Of a DNA stretch of 64,000 bases, positions 31,970 to 42,905 are shown piece after piece. Source of the DNA: Ariolimax columbianus (Eukaryota > Mollusca > Gastropoda > Stylommatophora > Arionidae). The first letter of the stretch is position 1; the number at the start of each line of letters is the position of its first letter. A program made the translations under genes and the position numbers. The notes below the pieces were generated by a model that saw only the letters and a program-made list of their open reading frames with translations, had not been told where the DNA came from and did not search any database. The stretch is from positions 22,703,739-22,767,738 of the forward strand of contig JAVGWX010000011.1 of the NCBI GenBank assembly GCA_036924085.1, read 5' to 3'.

Positions 31970-32560
31970 TTCATGGTTGATATGTTGTTAATTCATGGTT
32001 GATTCATGGTTAATATGTTGTTAATGCATGGTTAATATGTTGTGAATGCATGGTTGATTCATGGTTAATATTTTGTTGATGCATGGTTAATATGTTGTTG
32101 ATGCATGATTAATATGTTGTTGATGCATGGTTAAACTGTTGTTAATGCATGGTTGATGGTTGATATGTTGTTAATGCATGGTTAATATGTTGTTAATGCA
32201 TGGTTAATATGTTGTGAACGTGTGGTTAATATGGTCTGATTATGTGGTTAATATGCTGTGGATATGTGGTTAATATGGGCTGATTATGGGGTTAATATGT
32301 TGTGAATATGTGGTTAATATGGGCTGATTGTGTGATTAATATGCTGTGAATATGTGGTTAATATATGGTTAACCCATGGTGGCTGGTTGGTTAATATGTG
32401 GCTAACACGTGGTTAAAATGTGGTTCATACTTGGTTAATACCTGCTTAATATATCGTATATGGTTAATATGTGATAAATATATGGTTAATATGTGATTCA
32501 CATATGTGGTTAATACATGATTAATAAGTGGTTAAAATGTGATTAATACACGGTCAACAC
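31970..32560. repeat. 'ttaatatgttgt' repeats, right palindrome arm
   Basis: Repeats of 'gcatggttaatatgttgt', then 'atgtggttaatatgggctg', reverse complementary to the left arm in the same nested order. It is longer than the left arm (about 590 versus 320 bp), so one arm has gained or lost repeat units. Confidence 0.85.
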
Positions 32561-32880
32561 AAAATTAATTAAAATACAATTAATTGATTCCTTGAAAGCT
32601 TTCACCTGCAAACTGGACCATTGAATGGGAAAGGTCGATATAAACTATATTGAATGTTTAAGGAGCACATCACTTATTGACGATGTGCTGATGCAAAGTA
32701 CTTCAAGAATTTGCCAAAATTGACATTTTGGTAGCATCTGATAGAAACAGAAATTCAATTCTACCTATGTCTTCCATAGCGTAGTCATAAGGATTGATTT
32801 AGTGCATATTTATTTCAATTTATCAGTTGAATGTGTTCCTCTTGATTGTCAAGATTGATTTCTTGGATTAAGGACAGATT
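32561..32880. other. Unassigned spacer
   Basis: AT-rich, no family recognised. Confidence 0.4.
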
Positions 32881-32884
32881 CGGG

Positions 32885-33190
32885 CTGCACGGGATATATG
32901 TTCGATGAGAAATCAATCGCATCATTTTAGCACTGGGATATATGTTCAATGAGAAATCAATCATAATTTTGAGCATTAAGGTATATGTTCGATGAGAAAT
33001 CATTCACATAATTTCGAGCCTGAGATATATGTTCGATGAGAAATCAATCACATAATTTAGGCTCTAGGATATATGTTCAATGAGAAATCAATCATAATTT
33101 TGAGCATTAAGGTATATGTTCGACGAGAAATCAATCACATAAATTCGGCACTGAGATAAATGTTCCATGAGAAATCAATCACATAAGGTT
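32885..33190. repeat. About 44-bp array
   Basis: Six to seven imperfect units with 'atatatgttcgatgagaaat' then 'caatcacataattt'. Moderately diverged. Confidence 0.85.
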
Positions 33191-33594
33191 GGCCCTTGGT
33201 GTGCGATTCCTACCCAATGTGGTAGAATGATCTATCCACTCATTTCTTTCATTTGTGTGAACATCTATTTGTGAATTAGGTTCTCAACTCTATTGCATGT
33301 GAAAACTAAGCAGTGAAATAGATTGGAGGTCGGAAATGATTAGCTGTATGTCTTTTGAAGCACCCTTCCGTGTATTCAAGAATTGAGATAGTAACAAGTA
33401 CATTAACACTTTTAAAAGACTACTTTCTTCGGTACAAGATTTGAATGACCTGTCCAGGATCCATCAGAATTTGTCAGATCAACAGGTTGCACTAGCAGAG
33501 TACATAATTTGAGCTCTCTGGGTTATGGGGCAAGTTGGTTAAAATATGAGAAATAGAAGTCTTCGCAAATAAGCATCGATCTATTCTTTTCTCT
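33191..33594. other. Unassigned spacer
   Basis: Nothing recognised. Confidence 0.4.
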
Positions 33595-33790
33595 TCTTTT
33601 CACATGTGTCCTGCTTGTGCCTTTCAGCGTCAGGTTATCAAGAGGTTTCTTGACCGGGCCCTGGTATGTGATTCGTACACGAGGAGCTTTACTGCGTCCG
33701 TTATTTCTGCTATCCATCTTTCGTGTGGTCGATCTTTGGCTTGGGAACCATGTATTTGTATAGCATCGCTTTCTGAGAGATGGACGAGAG
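33595..33790 (-). mobile_element. LINE V, 3' end, copy 2
   Basis: 'DRPHERWIAEITDAVKLLV' on the minus strand, and 'tgcctttcagcgtcaggtta' shared with 29.05 kb. Very short and 5'-truncated. Confidence 0.7.
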
Positions 33791-33834
33791 AGAGAAATGG
33801 CATTTTGACATGTGAGGAGGCGAACTGAGGCGCT

Positions 33835-34245
33835 AGTCCAGTCAGGCACAACATTCTGACCAGGACGTCGCGTCAGGGTGAAACATAACATGCTGAACAG
33901 GGTCAGGCACAACATACTGACCAGGACGTCGCGCCAGACACAACATTCTGACCAGGACGTCGCGTCAGGCACAACATTCGGACCAGGACATAGCGTCAGG
34001 CACAACATTCGGACCAGGACATAGCGTCAGGCACAACATACAGTCCAGGACGTCGCGTCAGGGTGAAACATAACATGCTGAACAGGGTCAGGCACAACAT
34101 TCTGACCAGGACGTCGCGTCAGGGTCAAACATAACATGCTGAACAGGGTCAGGCACAACATTCTGACCAGGACGTCGCGTCAGGGTGAAACATAACATGC
34201 TGAACAGGACGTCGTGTCAGGGTCAGGCACAACATACTGACCAAT
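33835..34245. repeat. 37/61-bp compound array in SINE B 5' region
   Basis: Units built from 'ggcacaacattctgaccag' + 'gacgtcgcgtca', and from the same plus 'gggtgaaacataacatgctg'. The reverse complement corresponds to the expanded part of copy 3 at 17.5-17.8 kb. Confidence 0.85.
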
Positions 34246-34467
34246 ACCACAATCTCTCTTCCATGTACGGTTCCCTGGAAACAGGCTGTTTTTAAGGCAG
34301 CCTAACTGGCCAGATGTGGATCGATGGTGAAGCCAGGCATAGGATTGGAGGGCCGCGGTCTACCTTCATCTTCATGCTCGTTTTGTGAAGAAAACTACTG
34401 CAACCCGCCACTTAGCGTCCTTTTCAGCGCGCACAAAAGAAACGTACTCATTGTGGGCATTTATTAA

Positions 34468-34803
34468 CAACACCAACAACAACACCACCACCAACAACAA
34501 CAACACCAATAACAACACCAATAACAACACCACCACCAACAACAACAACACAAATAACAACACCAATAACAACACCACTAACAACAACACCAATAACAAC
34601 ACCACCACCAACAACACCAATAACAACACCACCACCAACAACAACAACACAAATAACAACACCAACAACAACACCAATAACAACACCAATAACAACACCA
34701 CCACCAACAACAACAACACCAATAACAACAAACACCAATACAACACCACTAACAACAACACCAATAACAACACCACTAACAACAACACCAATAACAACAC
34801 CAA
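34468..34803. repeat. (AAC)-based array at SINE B tail
   Basis: 'aacaacaccaataacaac', 'accaccaccaacaac' and similar blocks recur without a strict single period. The Asn/Thr-rich frame and its Val-rich antisense are composition artefacts. Confidence 0.9.
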
Positions 34804-35490
34804 CGACATGTATTGAAAAGAATGAATGGTGCAGAATGAAGTGGACACCGTCCTCAGACCGCTCTGTCACTCAGTGCTACCAGCTAACATGGTGAACATT
34901 ACAGCTGCTCTCTTTCTCACACTCTTGCAGATGGGCTCACACCAGCCATTTTGCCAATCTCCTCCACTCGTCTGTTGGTATTGACCAATCACCTTTTCTG
35001 TCTGTGGCCAAGGCTTACCGGCGTCGCACGTGCCTGTCACTGACAGCCGAGCTTCTTCATTGGCCACGGTAGTGATCACTGTCATAGCACTAGGCCACGC
35101 CCAAATGTCGCATACTGGCTAACTCACCCTGACACTCACGATTGGTAACCACAGCAACTGACAACGCGACGTGCTCATGCCCTTGGCGTACCACCAGTTT
35201 AAGATACTGGGGTTGTCGCACTTTAGGGGAAAAAGGGGGGGGGGGGTGTGCATGGAATGTTGTTATAAGATGTACATAATGACATATTACCGAGGCGAGG
35301 GGACATCGCTTTTCCACGGGCAAAGGGGTAGGTTTTAAGTCTCTCCTTTTAATAAAATGGTGAAGGTCAGGGCTTCTGGGGGTTCATCTAGCTGGTGGGT
35401 TGTACAAACTCAAGCTCCACCCACTCAGGCATCCCTTTGTGACCCACGTTCATTTGAAACTTATGTAGTCTGTGGATTGTTTTACAACTG
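34804..35490. other. Unassigned spacer
   Basis: No gene recognised. A G13 run is at about 35235. Confidence 0.4.
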
Positions 35491-36450
35491 CTATGACCTT
35501 ACGATCATCACCTACTCTGATCTGTCAGATCATCATCTACTTTGTGCTGTAAGATCATCAGTCACTCTGTACTATACGTTCATCAATTACTCTGTACTGT
35601 AAGATGATCAACTACGTTGTACTGTAAGATGACCAATTACTTTGTGTTGTAAGATGATCAACTACTCTATTGTAAGTGTATCAACTACTCTGTACTATGT
35701 TGATCAGCTACTCTGTACTATAAGTTCATCAACTACTCTGTACCATAAGTTCATCAATTACTCTGTACTGTAAGTTCATCAACTATTCTGTACTATAAGT
35801 TCATCAACTACTCTGTACTAAGTTCATCAACTACTCTGTACTATAAGTTCATCAACTACTCTGTACTATAAGTTCATCAACTACTCTGTACTATAAGTTC
35901 ATCAACTACTCTGTACTATAAGTTCATCAACTATTCTGTACTATAAGTTCATCAACTACTCTGTACTAAGTTCATCAACTACTCTGTACTATAAGTTCAT
36001 CAACTACTCTGTACTATGTTCATCAACTACTCCGTACTATGTTCATCAACTACTCTGTACTATATGTTCATCAACTACTCTGTACTATAAGTTCATCAAC
36101 TACTCTGTACTATGTTCATCCACTACTCTGTACTATAAGTTCATCAACTACTCTGTACTATGTTCATCCACTACTCTGTACTATGTTCATCAACTACTCC
36201 GTACTATGTTCATCAACTACTCTGTACTATATGTTCATCAACTACTCTGTACTATAAGTTCATCAACTACTCTGTACTATGTTCATCCACTACTCTGTAC
36301 TATAAGTTCATCAACTACTCTGTACTATGTTCATCCACTACTCTGTACTATGTTCATCAACTACTCCGTACTATGTTCATCAACTACTCTGTACTATAAG
36401 CTCATCAACTGCTCTGTACTATAAGCTCATCAACTTATTTGCCCTGTAAG
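35491..36450. repeat. 25-bp array with length variants
   Basis: About 38 units of 'ttcatcaactactctgtact' + 'ataag', with shorter variants ending 'atg' or 'aag'. Blocks containing three or four variants in a fixed order (for example 36020-36200 and 36190-36385) are duplicated, which shows block-wise growth. Edges are diverged. Confidence 0.95.
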
Positions 36451-36784
36451 TTCATCTCAACTACTTTAACCTCTAGCCAGTTATTTGCCCTGTAAGTTCA
36501 TCTCAACTACTTTAACCTCTAGCCAGCTCCAGAAACGAATGACTCCGCCATTTGAAACACCAAGTTTGACCTCAACAACCCGTAGCTAAATGCCCAGCAA
36601 AACAAACCCACCCAAGACTAATTTGGAACCTCCAACAGTTGTGGACCTACAATTATTACACCTCCGCCTTCCAGAAAGATACGATATCATTCGCCCGTCC
36701 CTGTACCAGATATCACACACACCTTCCCTCCTGGGGCTCCCGCGTTTCCTGTAATATTATCCCAGGCTTGTACTGAATCTGACA
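36451..36784. other. Unassigned spacer
   Basis: A short direct repeat 'cctgtaagttcatctcaact' occurs twice at about 36440-36510; nothing else recognised. Confidence 0.4.
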
Positions 36785-37035
36785 CTTGCCTGTACATTTT
36801 GACACGAGTGACAGATCACATGTCGCGGGTTGATGGGGGCTTCCCCCCTACACATTCTGGCATGTTTTCCCGGATTATTTTCCAGTGCGCATTGGCACCT
36901 GCTGAAGTTTGTGCACTGCTGGTGCTAGCAGTGTGAGTCTGCTTGCGTGGAAGGGTTAGCAAATATCACCTACATTTGTAATAACATGATGGGTAGCAGT
37001 AGAGTACACGTACTAGATTTAGCTTGTAGTATCTG
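36785..37035 (+). mobile_element. Unclassified repeat family R5, copy 1
   Basis: Matches 40545-40790 through 'cgagtgacagatcacatgtc', 'ctggcatgttttcccggatt', 'ttggcacctgctgaag' and 'ctcctacatttgtgat'-like phrases. No coding content; the strand is arbitrary. Confidence 0.65.
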
Positions 37036-37245
37036 AGAAATGTACGTTCACATGTGCTGTCATGCTTTTGTATTCTTATTTTTGTTCTTCGTTCTTCTCT
37101 CCACCTATTTGTCCTGTTATCTTTGTGTTCTTGGTAAACTTGATTTCCCCCTAGTTCTTTGTTGTTGTTCTTATTATATTTTTATATTCTGTTTTCGTTC
37201 TTTGGTTTCTGTCGTTTTCATCTTCTTTTTCTTATCATTTCTCTT

Positions 37246-37310
<65 letters not shown>

Positions 37311-37597
37311 CTTTCTTCTTCCTTACTTTCCATATTCTTATTATTTACTAAACGTCAATTTCTCATCACCCCCGCTCTTCATTTCTTTTCTTCCCCCCCC
37401 CCCCTCATTTCTATCTCCTTTCCCCTCAATCATTTATATTTTTTACACCCTGAATTCTTTCCTCCTCTCTATTTCCATATCATTGTCCCCCTCTCCATCA
37501 TATTTTCCCCTTCGTTTCTATCGTATATCTTATTCTCTTCCCCCCCCCCCCCCCTCTCTTTAATTTCTATCTTCAAATGGGTTAAACCCCCCACTGT
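37036..37597. repeat. Pyrimidine-rich tract with (CT)n and (CTAT)n
   Basis: (CT)n then (CTAT)8 at 37248-37312, and C-runs at about 37386 and 37540. The hydrophobic 100-134-codon frames are produced by T/C richness. Confidence 0.7.
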
Positions 37598-37905
37598 ATC
37601 AGATGCGAAACGACAGAGTTAAAGCTAGCGCCATCAACAGTGTGATGATTCCAGCCATGGTATATGGCTGCGAGGTGTGAAACCTACGGAAAGTTGATGC
37701 AGATAGACTCCGCGATGCCCAACTAGCGATGGCGCGAAGAACATTGAAGATCTCCAATCCAGACCGAAACATCAACGCGGAGATCAGACGTCCGATTTCC
37801 TTCACTGACGTCAAAGAATTGGCGCTGTTACGAAAATACAGATGTGTCGGCCACGTGAGCATGGCGGATAACAGATGGTCACGCAGAGTGACGTCGGGGT
37901 GGCCC
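37598..37905 (+). mobile_element. LINE W, post-RT coding part, left of array
   Basis: The plus frame gives 'AINSVMIPAMVYGCEV', a stop (TGA at 37677), then 'MARRTLKISNPDRNINAEIR', 'KYRCVGHVSMADNRWSRRVT'. This is the well-known post-RT region of endonuclease-RT LINEs ('GHV.RM.DNRW...VT.W'). The frame then runs straight into an 18-bp array and resumes afterwards. Confidence 0.8.
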
Positions 37906-38588
37906 TATACTTTCAGATGGCCTACAACTTCAGATGGCATACAGCTTCAGGTGACCTACACCTTCAGATGGCCTACACCTTCAGATGGCCTACAACTTCA
38001 GATGGCCTACACCTTCAGATGGACTACACCTTCAGATGGCCTACACCTTCAGATGGACTACACCTTCAGATGGCCTACACCTTCAGATGGCCTACAACTT
38101 CAGATGGCCTACACCTTCAGATGGCCTACACCTTCAGATGGCCTACACCTTCAGATGGCCTACAACTTCAGATGGCCCACAACCTCAGATGGCCTACAGC
38201 TTCAGGTGACCTACACCTTCAGATGGCCTACACCTTCAGGTGGCCTACACCTTCAGATGGCCTACAACTTCAGATGGCCAGCAACCTCAGATGGCCTACA
38301 GCTTCAGGTGACCTACACCTTCAGATGGCCTACACCTTCAGATGGCCTACACCTTCAGATGGCCTACAACTTCAGATGAACTACACCTTCAGATGGCCTA
38401 CACCTTCAGATGGCCTACACCTTCAGATGGCCTACACCTTCAGATGGCCTACAACTTCAGATGGCCTACACCTTCAGATGGCCTACACCTTCAGATGGCC
38501 TACAACTTCAGATGGCCTACACCTTCAGAAGGCCTACAACATTGCATGGCCTACAACTTCAGATGGCCTACAACTTCACATGCCCTCT
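37906..38588. repeat. 18-bp array inside LINE W
   Basis: About 37 units of 'cctacaccttcagatggc' with 'acaactt', 'acagcttcaggtga' variants. It lies exactly between 'RWSRRVTSGW' and 'PLGRSRLMWRDGMQED' of the LINE. Because 18 is divisible by three it keeps the reading frame open (YTFRWPTPSDGL repeats). Confidence 0.95.
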
Positions 38589-38725
38589 CGGGCGGTCGAG
38601 GTTGATGTGGAGAGATGGGATGCAGGAGGATGTTGATCAAATATGGTGTATGAACGCCAAAGATCGAAATGAGTTTACTCAACATTTGGTTATCTGGCAT
38701 CATACACGTGTTCCTGATTGAATAG
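38589..38725 (+). mobile_element. LINE W, coding part right of array
   Basis: 'LGRSRLMWRDGMQEDVDQIW' corresponds to the 'RGRP..RW.D.....' motif that normally follows directly after the part at 37.9 kb. Confidence 0.75.
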
Positions 38726-38739
38726 CAAATAACAAAGTC

Positions 38740-39440
38740 ACATCCAATTGAAGTTAAGGAATCTCTTAGACTAAGGAACGGAGATAATAATCGGCGTATT
38801 AGCAAAGGAAATATACTCCAATAACTTCCGTGCAGAAACAGGGACACTGAAGGGCGCAGCTGAGCTTGTAATTGAAGATAAAAGAGACCCATCAAGAAAA
38901 CAAACTATCCCTAATTGATTCCTCGTTAGTATCAGCAGCGTTGAAACAACAAAAATATGAAGATCTTGAGCAACGTATGTACCCCATAACACAGCTCTCC
39001 GCAGGACACACAAGGTTAGGCATTCAGTGGATCCCATCCCACTGCAATATTGAAGGCAGTGAAGCTGCAGACAAACTAGCAAAGCGTGGACGAGCATCCC
39101 AACAAACAGACCGAAGCACCGCGTTAAAGACGTCAAGACCATAATTAAAGCCAACTTTTATTTAACTAGACAACAGCAAGTCGTCATCTTCAGACTGAGA
39201 ACTGGACATAGCAGACTCAAGGGTCATCTTTACAACAAAATGAGGATAAGGACAGATGACAGCTGCCCATGTGAGGAGCATACCATGACCGTGGAACACA
39301 TCCAACAATAACTGCCTTCGTGAGACAGATACGAGACAAAAGCTGTATGGAGATAAAACAGCCTTACAAACAACGGCGTCCTTGGTAACAGAAACCTTGA
39401 CATTGATATGAGGAGGGATGAAGAAGGGAAAGAAGACGAA
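38740..39440 (+). mobile_element. RNase H LINE fragment
   Basis: Plus-strand frames give 'EIYSNNFRAETGTLKGAAEL' (RNase H), 'QWIPSHCNIEGSEAADKLAK' (RNase H end), then 'VIFRLRTGHSRLKGHLYNKM' and 'DDSCPCEEHTMTVEHIQQ' (Cys/His motif). Three frameshifts or stops. Oriented opposite to the LINE at 23.4 kb. Confidence 0.8.
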
Positions 39441-39504
39441 TATCAGGATTTAGAGATTAGAGAGAGAGAGAGCGCGATTTGAGACATATTAACTGACTAT
39501 TCCT

Positions 39505-39815
39505 TGTATATTGTTGTTTGTTGTTGAATGCCACCAATGAGCAAGTTTACTCTTTCGTGCGCCCTGAAAAGGACGTTAAGTGGCGGGTTGTTGTAGCTTT
39601 CCTCACATCCCGAGCATGTTGATGAAGGTGGACTGCGGTCCTCCATGCGGTTGTACTATGTTTGGCTTCATCTGCCTGGCGCTCACAATTACGATGATCA
39701 CATCGATCGACTTCTCGTCAGCCAGGCTGCCCTGAAAACAGCTTGTTTGCAGGGAGTGCTACATGGAAGAGAGATTGTGATCTTGGTCAGCATGCTGTGC
39801 CAGACTGGACAAGCG
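39505..39815 (-). mobile_element. SINE B, copy 7
   Basis: 'ttgttgttgaatgccaccaa' tail side, 'aaaaggacgttaagtggcgg', 'gctgccctgaaaacagctt', 'cttggtcagcatgctgtg'. The 5' region holds only one unexpanded unit. Confidence 0.85.
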
Positions 39816-39884
39816 TCTGTTTTTCTTTCCTTGTATATCAAACCCGTTCACGGTCGATCCTACACCTCAACCACTGAATGATAT

Positions 39885-40032
39885 CTTCTTCTTTCTGCGT
39901 CCGTTCTAAACCTCCCGCTACCAAGCCCTGAATAGGTCTTTCCAAGTAACAGGATGTAGTCCGGAGAACGGAATGCGTTGTGTTTACCGATTGACTGTGA
40001 TATTTGCACCTTTCGGTCCGACACATCCCTCT
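39885..40032 (-). mobile_element. SINE A, copy 7 (3' fragment)
   Basis: The tail-side 140 bp of the family ('ctcccgctaccaagccctga', 'ccttctcggtccgacac'-like). It abuts copy 8 head-to-tail in the same orientation. Confidence 0.75.
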
Positions 40033-40039
40033 TCGGCAA

Positions 40040-40398
40040 TTGGCTTTGCTTGGCTTCGTTCGTCCTCAATCTCCCGCTACCAAACCCTAAGGGTTTGGTA
40101 GCAGAATGTAGTCCAGAGAACGGAATGCGTTGTTTCGTAGTTTACAGCTTGAACTGCGATATTTGCACCTTTCAGTCAAACACATCCGACTTTCGCAATC
40201 ATTTTTTTAGTACCGGGTTAGCATTCCCTCTTCGATCCCTTCTCCTAAGCATCTGCTCTGCTGCAGCCTGTTATCCAGGATCACCGCGTGAGGGTGTAGA
40301 AGGGTCGTGGCAGCTATGGTTCGCTGGCCCTGACGCTAGCAGTCAGCTATGGGTCGCTGACCACTGCAGCACATGCGCTGCTCAGCATCTTGGTCCCG
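40040..40398 (-). mobile_element. SINE A, copy 8
   Basis: Full length from 'ggctttgcttggcttcgttc' to 'cagcatcttggtccc'. Confidence 0.9.
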
Positions 40399-40544
40399 GC
40401 AATTGAATGATAACAAAACCATTTGTAAAAAGATAAAATTACACGCCTGTATCTCTCCCAGCTTTCACACATACTTTCGACGTGGAGGCACCGGTGCTCT
40501 GGGTAATTCTATACTGGCTGGCAGTGTAACCCTGCACCGGTCGC

Positions 40545-40790
40545 AAGTTTTTGACACACGTGACAGATCATATGTCGATGCGTGACATGGCTTCCCTCCA
40601 AATTCTGCCATGTTTTCGTGGATTGTTTTCTAGCGCACTTTGGCACCTGCTGGAGTTGGTGCACTGTTCGTACTAGACGTGTGGATCTGATTGTGGGCAA
40701 GAGTTAGCAACCATCTCCTACATTTGTGATCACATTATGGGAAAAAGTAGAGTGAACACACTTGGTCTAGCGAGTAGATGTAGTCATTAT
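40545..40790 (+). mobile_element. Unclassified repeat family R5, copy 2
   Basis: Colinear with 36785-37035 ('cacacgtgacagatcatatg', 'ctgccatgttttcgtggatt', 'cacctgctggagttggtgca'). Confidence 0.65.
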
Positions 40791-40904
40791 TCTACAGAGG
40801 ATCTTTTTCTGATTTTCTTGTCTCCTTCCCTTTTTCGTCTGATATTTCTTCTATGTCTCCACCTCCATCTTTCGTGTCCTTTTCTTTTTCATTTCTCCCT
40901 GAAC

Positions 40905-42140
40905 AGAAAATGTTAGTCAGATGAAACATTTTAATTAGATTATGTTAGTGAGGGCCAGGTAAAATAAACTGACCAGACTATGTTAGTCAGGGTTAGGGGA
41001 AACATACTGATCAGACTATGTTAGTCAGGGTCAGGTGAAACATACTGATCAGACACTGTTAGTCAGGGTTGAGCTAAAACATACTGATCAGACAATGTTA
41101 GTCACGGCCAGGTAAAACATACTGATCAGACAATGTTAGAAAGGATCAGATAAAACATACTGATCAGACACTGTTAGTCAGGGTTGAGCTAAAACATACT
41201 GATCAGACAATGTTAGTCACGGCCAGGTAAAACATACTGATCAGACAATGTTAGTCACGGCCAGGTAAAACATACTGATCAGACAATGTTAGAAAGGATC
41301 AGATAAAACATACTGATCAGACACTGTTAGTCAGGGTTGAGCTAAAACATACTGATCAGACAATGTTAGTCACGGCCAGGTAAAACATACTGATCATACA
41401 ATGTTAGTCAGGGCCAGGTAAAACATACTGATCAGACACTGTTAGTCAGGGTTGAGCTAAAACATACTGATCAGACAATGTTAGTCACGGCCAGGTAAAA
41501 CATACTGATCATACAATGTTAGTCACGGCCAGGTAAAACATACTGATCAGACAATGTTAGTCAGGGCCAGGTAAAACATACTGATCAGACACTGTTAGTC
41601 AGGGTTGAGCTAAAACATACTGATCAGACAATGTTAGTCACGGCCAGGTAAAACATACTGATCAGACAATGTTAGTCACGGCCAGGTAAAACATACTGAT
41701 CAGACAATGTTAGTCACGGCCAGGTAAAACATACTGATCAGACAATGTTAGAAAGGATCAGATAAAACATACTGATCAGACAATGTTAGTCACGGCCAGG
41801 TAAAACATACTGATCAGACAATGTTAGTCACGGCCAGGTAAAACATACTGATCAGACAATGTTAGTCACGGCCAGGTAAAACATACTGATCAGACAATGT
41901 TAGTCACGGCCAGGTAAAACATACTGATCAGACAATGTTAGTCACGGCCAGGTAAAACATACTGATCAGACAATGTTAGTCACGGCCAGGTAAAACATAC
42001 TGATCAGACAATGTTAGTCACGGCCAGGTAAAACATACTGATCAGACAATGTTAGTCACGGCCAGGTAAAACATACTGATCAGACAATGTTAGTCACGGC
42101 CAGGTAAAACATACTGATCAGACAATGTTAGTCACGGCCA
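40905..42140. repeat. 38-bp array derived from SINE B
   Basis: About 32 units 'acatactgatcagacaatgt' + 'tagtcacggccaggtaaa'. Variants ('actgttagtcagggttgagc', 'agaaaggatcag') recur in fixed order in the left half, while the last ten or so units are essentially identical. The core equals the 5' phrase of SINE B at 43953-43990. No SINE B body remains beside it. Confidence 0.95.
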
Positions 42141-42460
42141 GTGCAAGTGCAGATCAGCTGGCAATGACATGAGCTGGAATACAGTACAACTCCTACGTAC
42201 ATGGGAGTAAAGTTGGATCGCACACTGTCCTACACTGCCGGAAACAAAACGGAAGAAACATTTGAGAAATAATATAATCTGGTAATTGACCAGCACAAGA
42301 TGGGTAACACAGCCAGACGTCCTCCGAGCATCAACTCTGCAGACCTGCATCTTTACGCATAGAATATAGAAGTCACTAAATTTACTACGAACTAGTGGCA
42401 TGCTGAGGGGGAATGTCAAGGCAATCCACATGGATGGACATTGGAGACATGATGTATGAC
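42141..42460 (+). mobile_element. RT thumb-region LINE fragment
   Basis: The plus frame 'TTPTYMGVKLDRTLSYTAGN' resembles the 'YLGV.LDR.L.Y..H' motif that follows the RT catalytic box in many LINEs. The rest is too decayed to align. Confidence 0.5.
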
Positions 42461-42605
42461 GTGTTGCCCAGGACAGGGGAAGGAAGTCATGGTGCCCAGG
42501 GCAGGGGAAGTAAGCCGTGGTGCCCGGGACAGGGGAATTAAGTCGTGGTGCACTGGGCAGGGGAAGTAAGTTGTGGTGCCAAGTGCAGGGGAAGTAAGTC
42601 ATGGT
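42461..42605. repeat. 28-bp short array
   Basis: Five units of 'ggtgcccagggcaggggaag' + 'taagccgt'. It lies between two LINE-like coding pieces. Confidence 0.8.
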
Positions 42606-42805
42606 GGCAGGACAGTCGTGACAACGTGATAGATAGCACGAAAGAGAGACAGAGGAATGCCGAGAGTGAAGATGCTGGACAGCCTGAGAGAATGGCATGG
42701 GCGACAATCAACAACAGAGTTGGTAAACGACACACGTGATATAAGTGGATGGAGGGCCATGATTGCCAACGTCAAACGACAGGGCACCTTATGATGATGA
42801 TATAG
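42606..42805 (+). mobile_element. LINE Y, C-terminal end
   Basis: The plus frame 'RGMPRVKMLDSLREWHGRQ' then 'DTRDISGWRAMIANVKRQGT' matches the 'RGRPR..W.D....W' ... 'DR..WR..VANV..' close of endonuclease-RT LINEs. A (ATG)n tail follows at 42791-42800. Confidence 0.7.
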
Positions 42806-42825
42806 GAAGACAAGTACTCGTGGCC

Positions 42826-42905
42826 GAATAGTTTTCATGTCTGACTGCTGACAAGAGGGGGGCGGGGGGGCAACGGATCGAATCCCCCGTAAGGCGTAGG
42901 TTTTT
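42826..42905 (+). mobile_element. tRNA-like SINE head
   Basis: Box A-like 'cgtggccgaatagttttc' and box B-like 'ggatcgaatcccc', separated by a G-rich stretch. No complete cloverleaf; a lone SINE head is the likely explanation. Confidence 0.4.

Larger units (their letters stand above)
33835..34803 (+). mobile_element. SINE B, copy 6, expanded at both ends
   Basis: The 5' region is an array (33835-34245). The body 34246-34467 is normal ('gaaaactactgcaaccc', 'ggcgcgcacaaaagaaacg' with small changes, 'gtgggcatttattaac'). The tail is a 335-bp AAC-based array. It is a clear example of one copy expanding at two separate places. Confidence 0.85.

Noticed and set aside
34385..34870. Asn/Thr-rich protein and antisense Val/Leu-rich protein
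   Set aside because: Both follow from the (AAC)-type tail array of SINE B.
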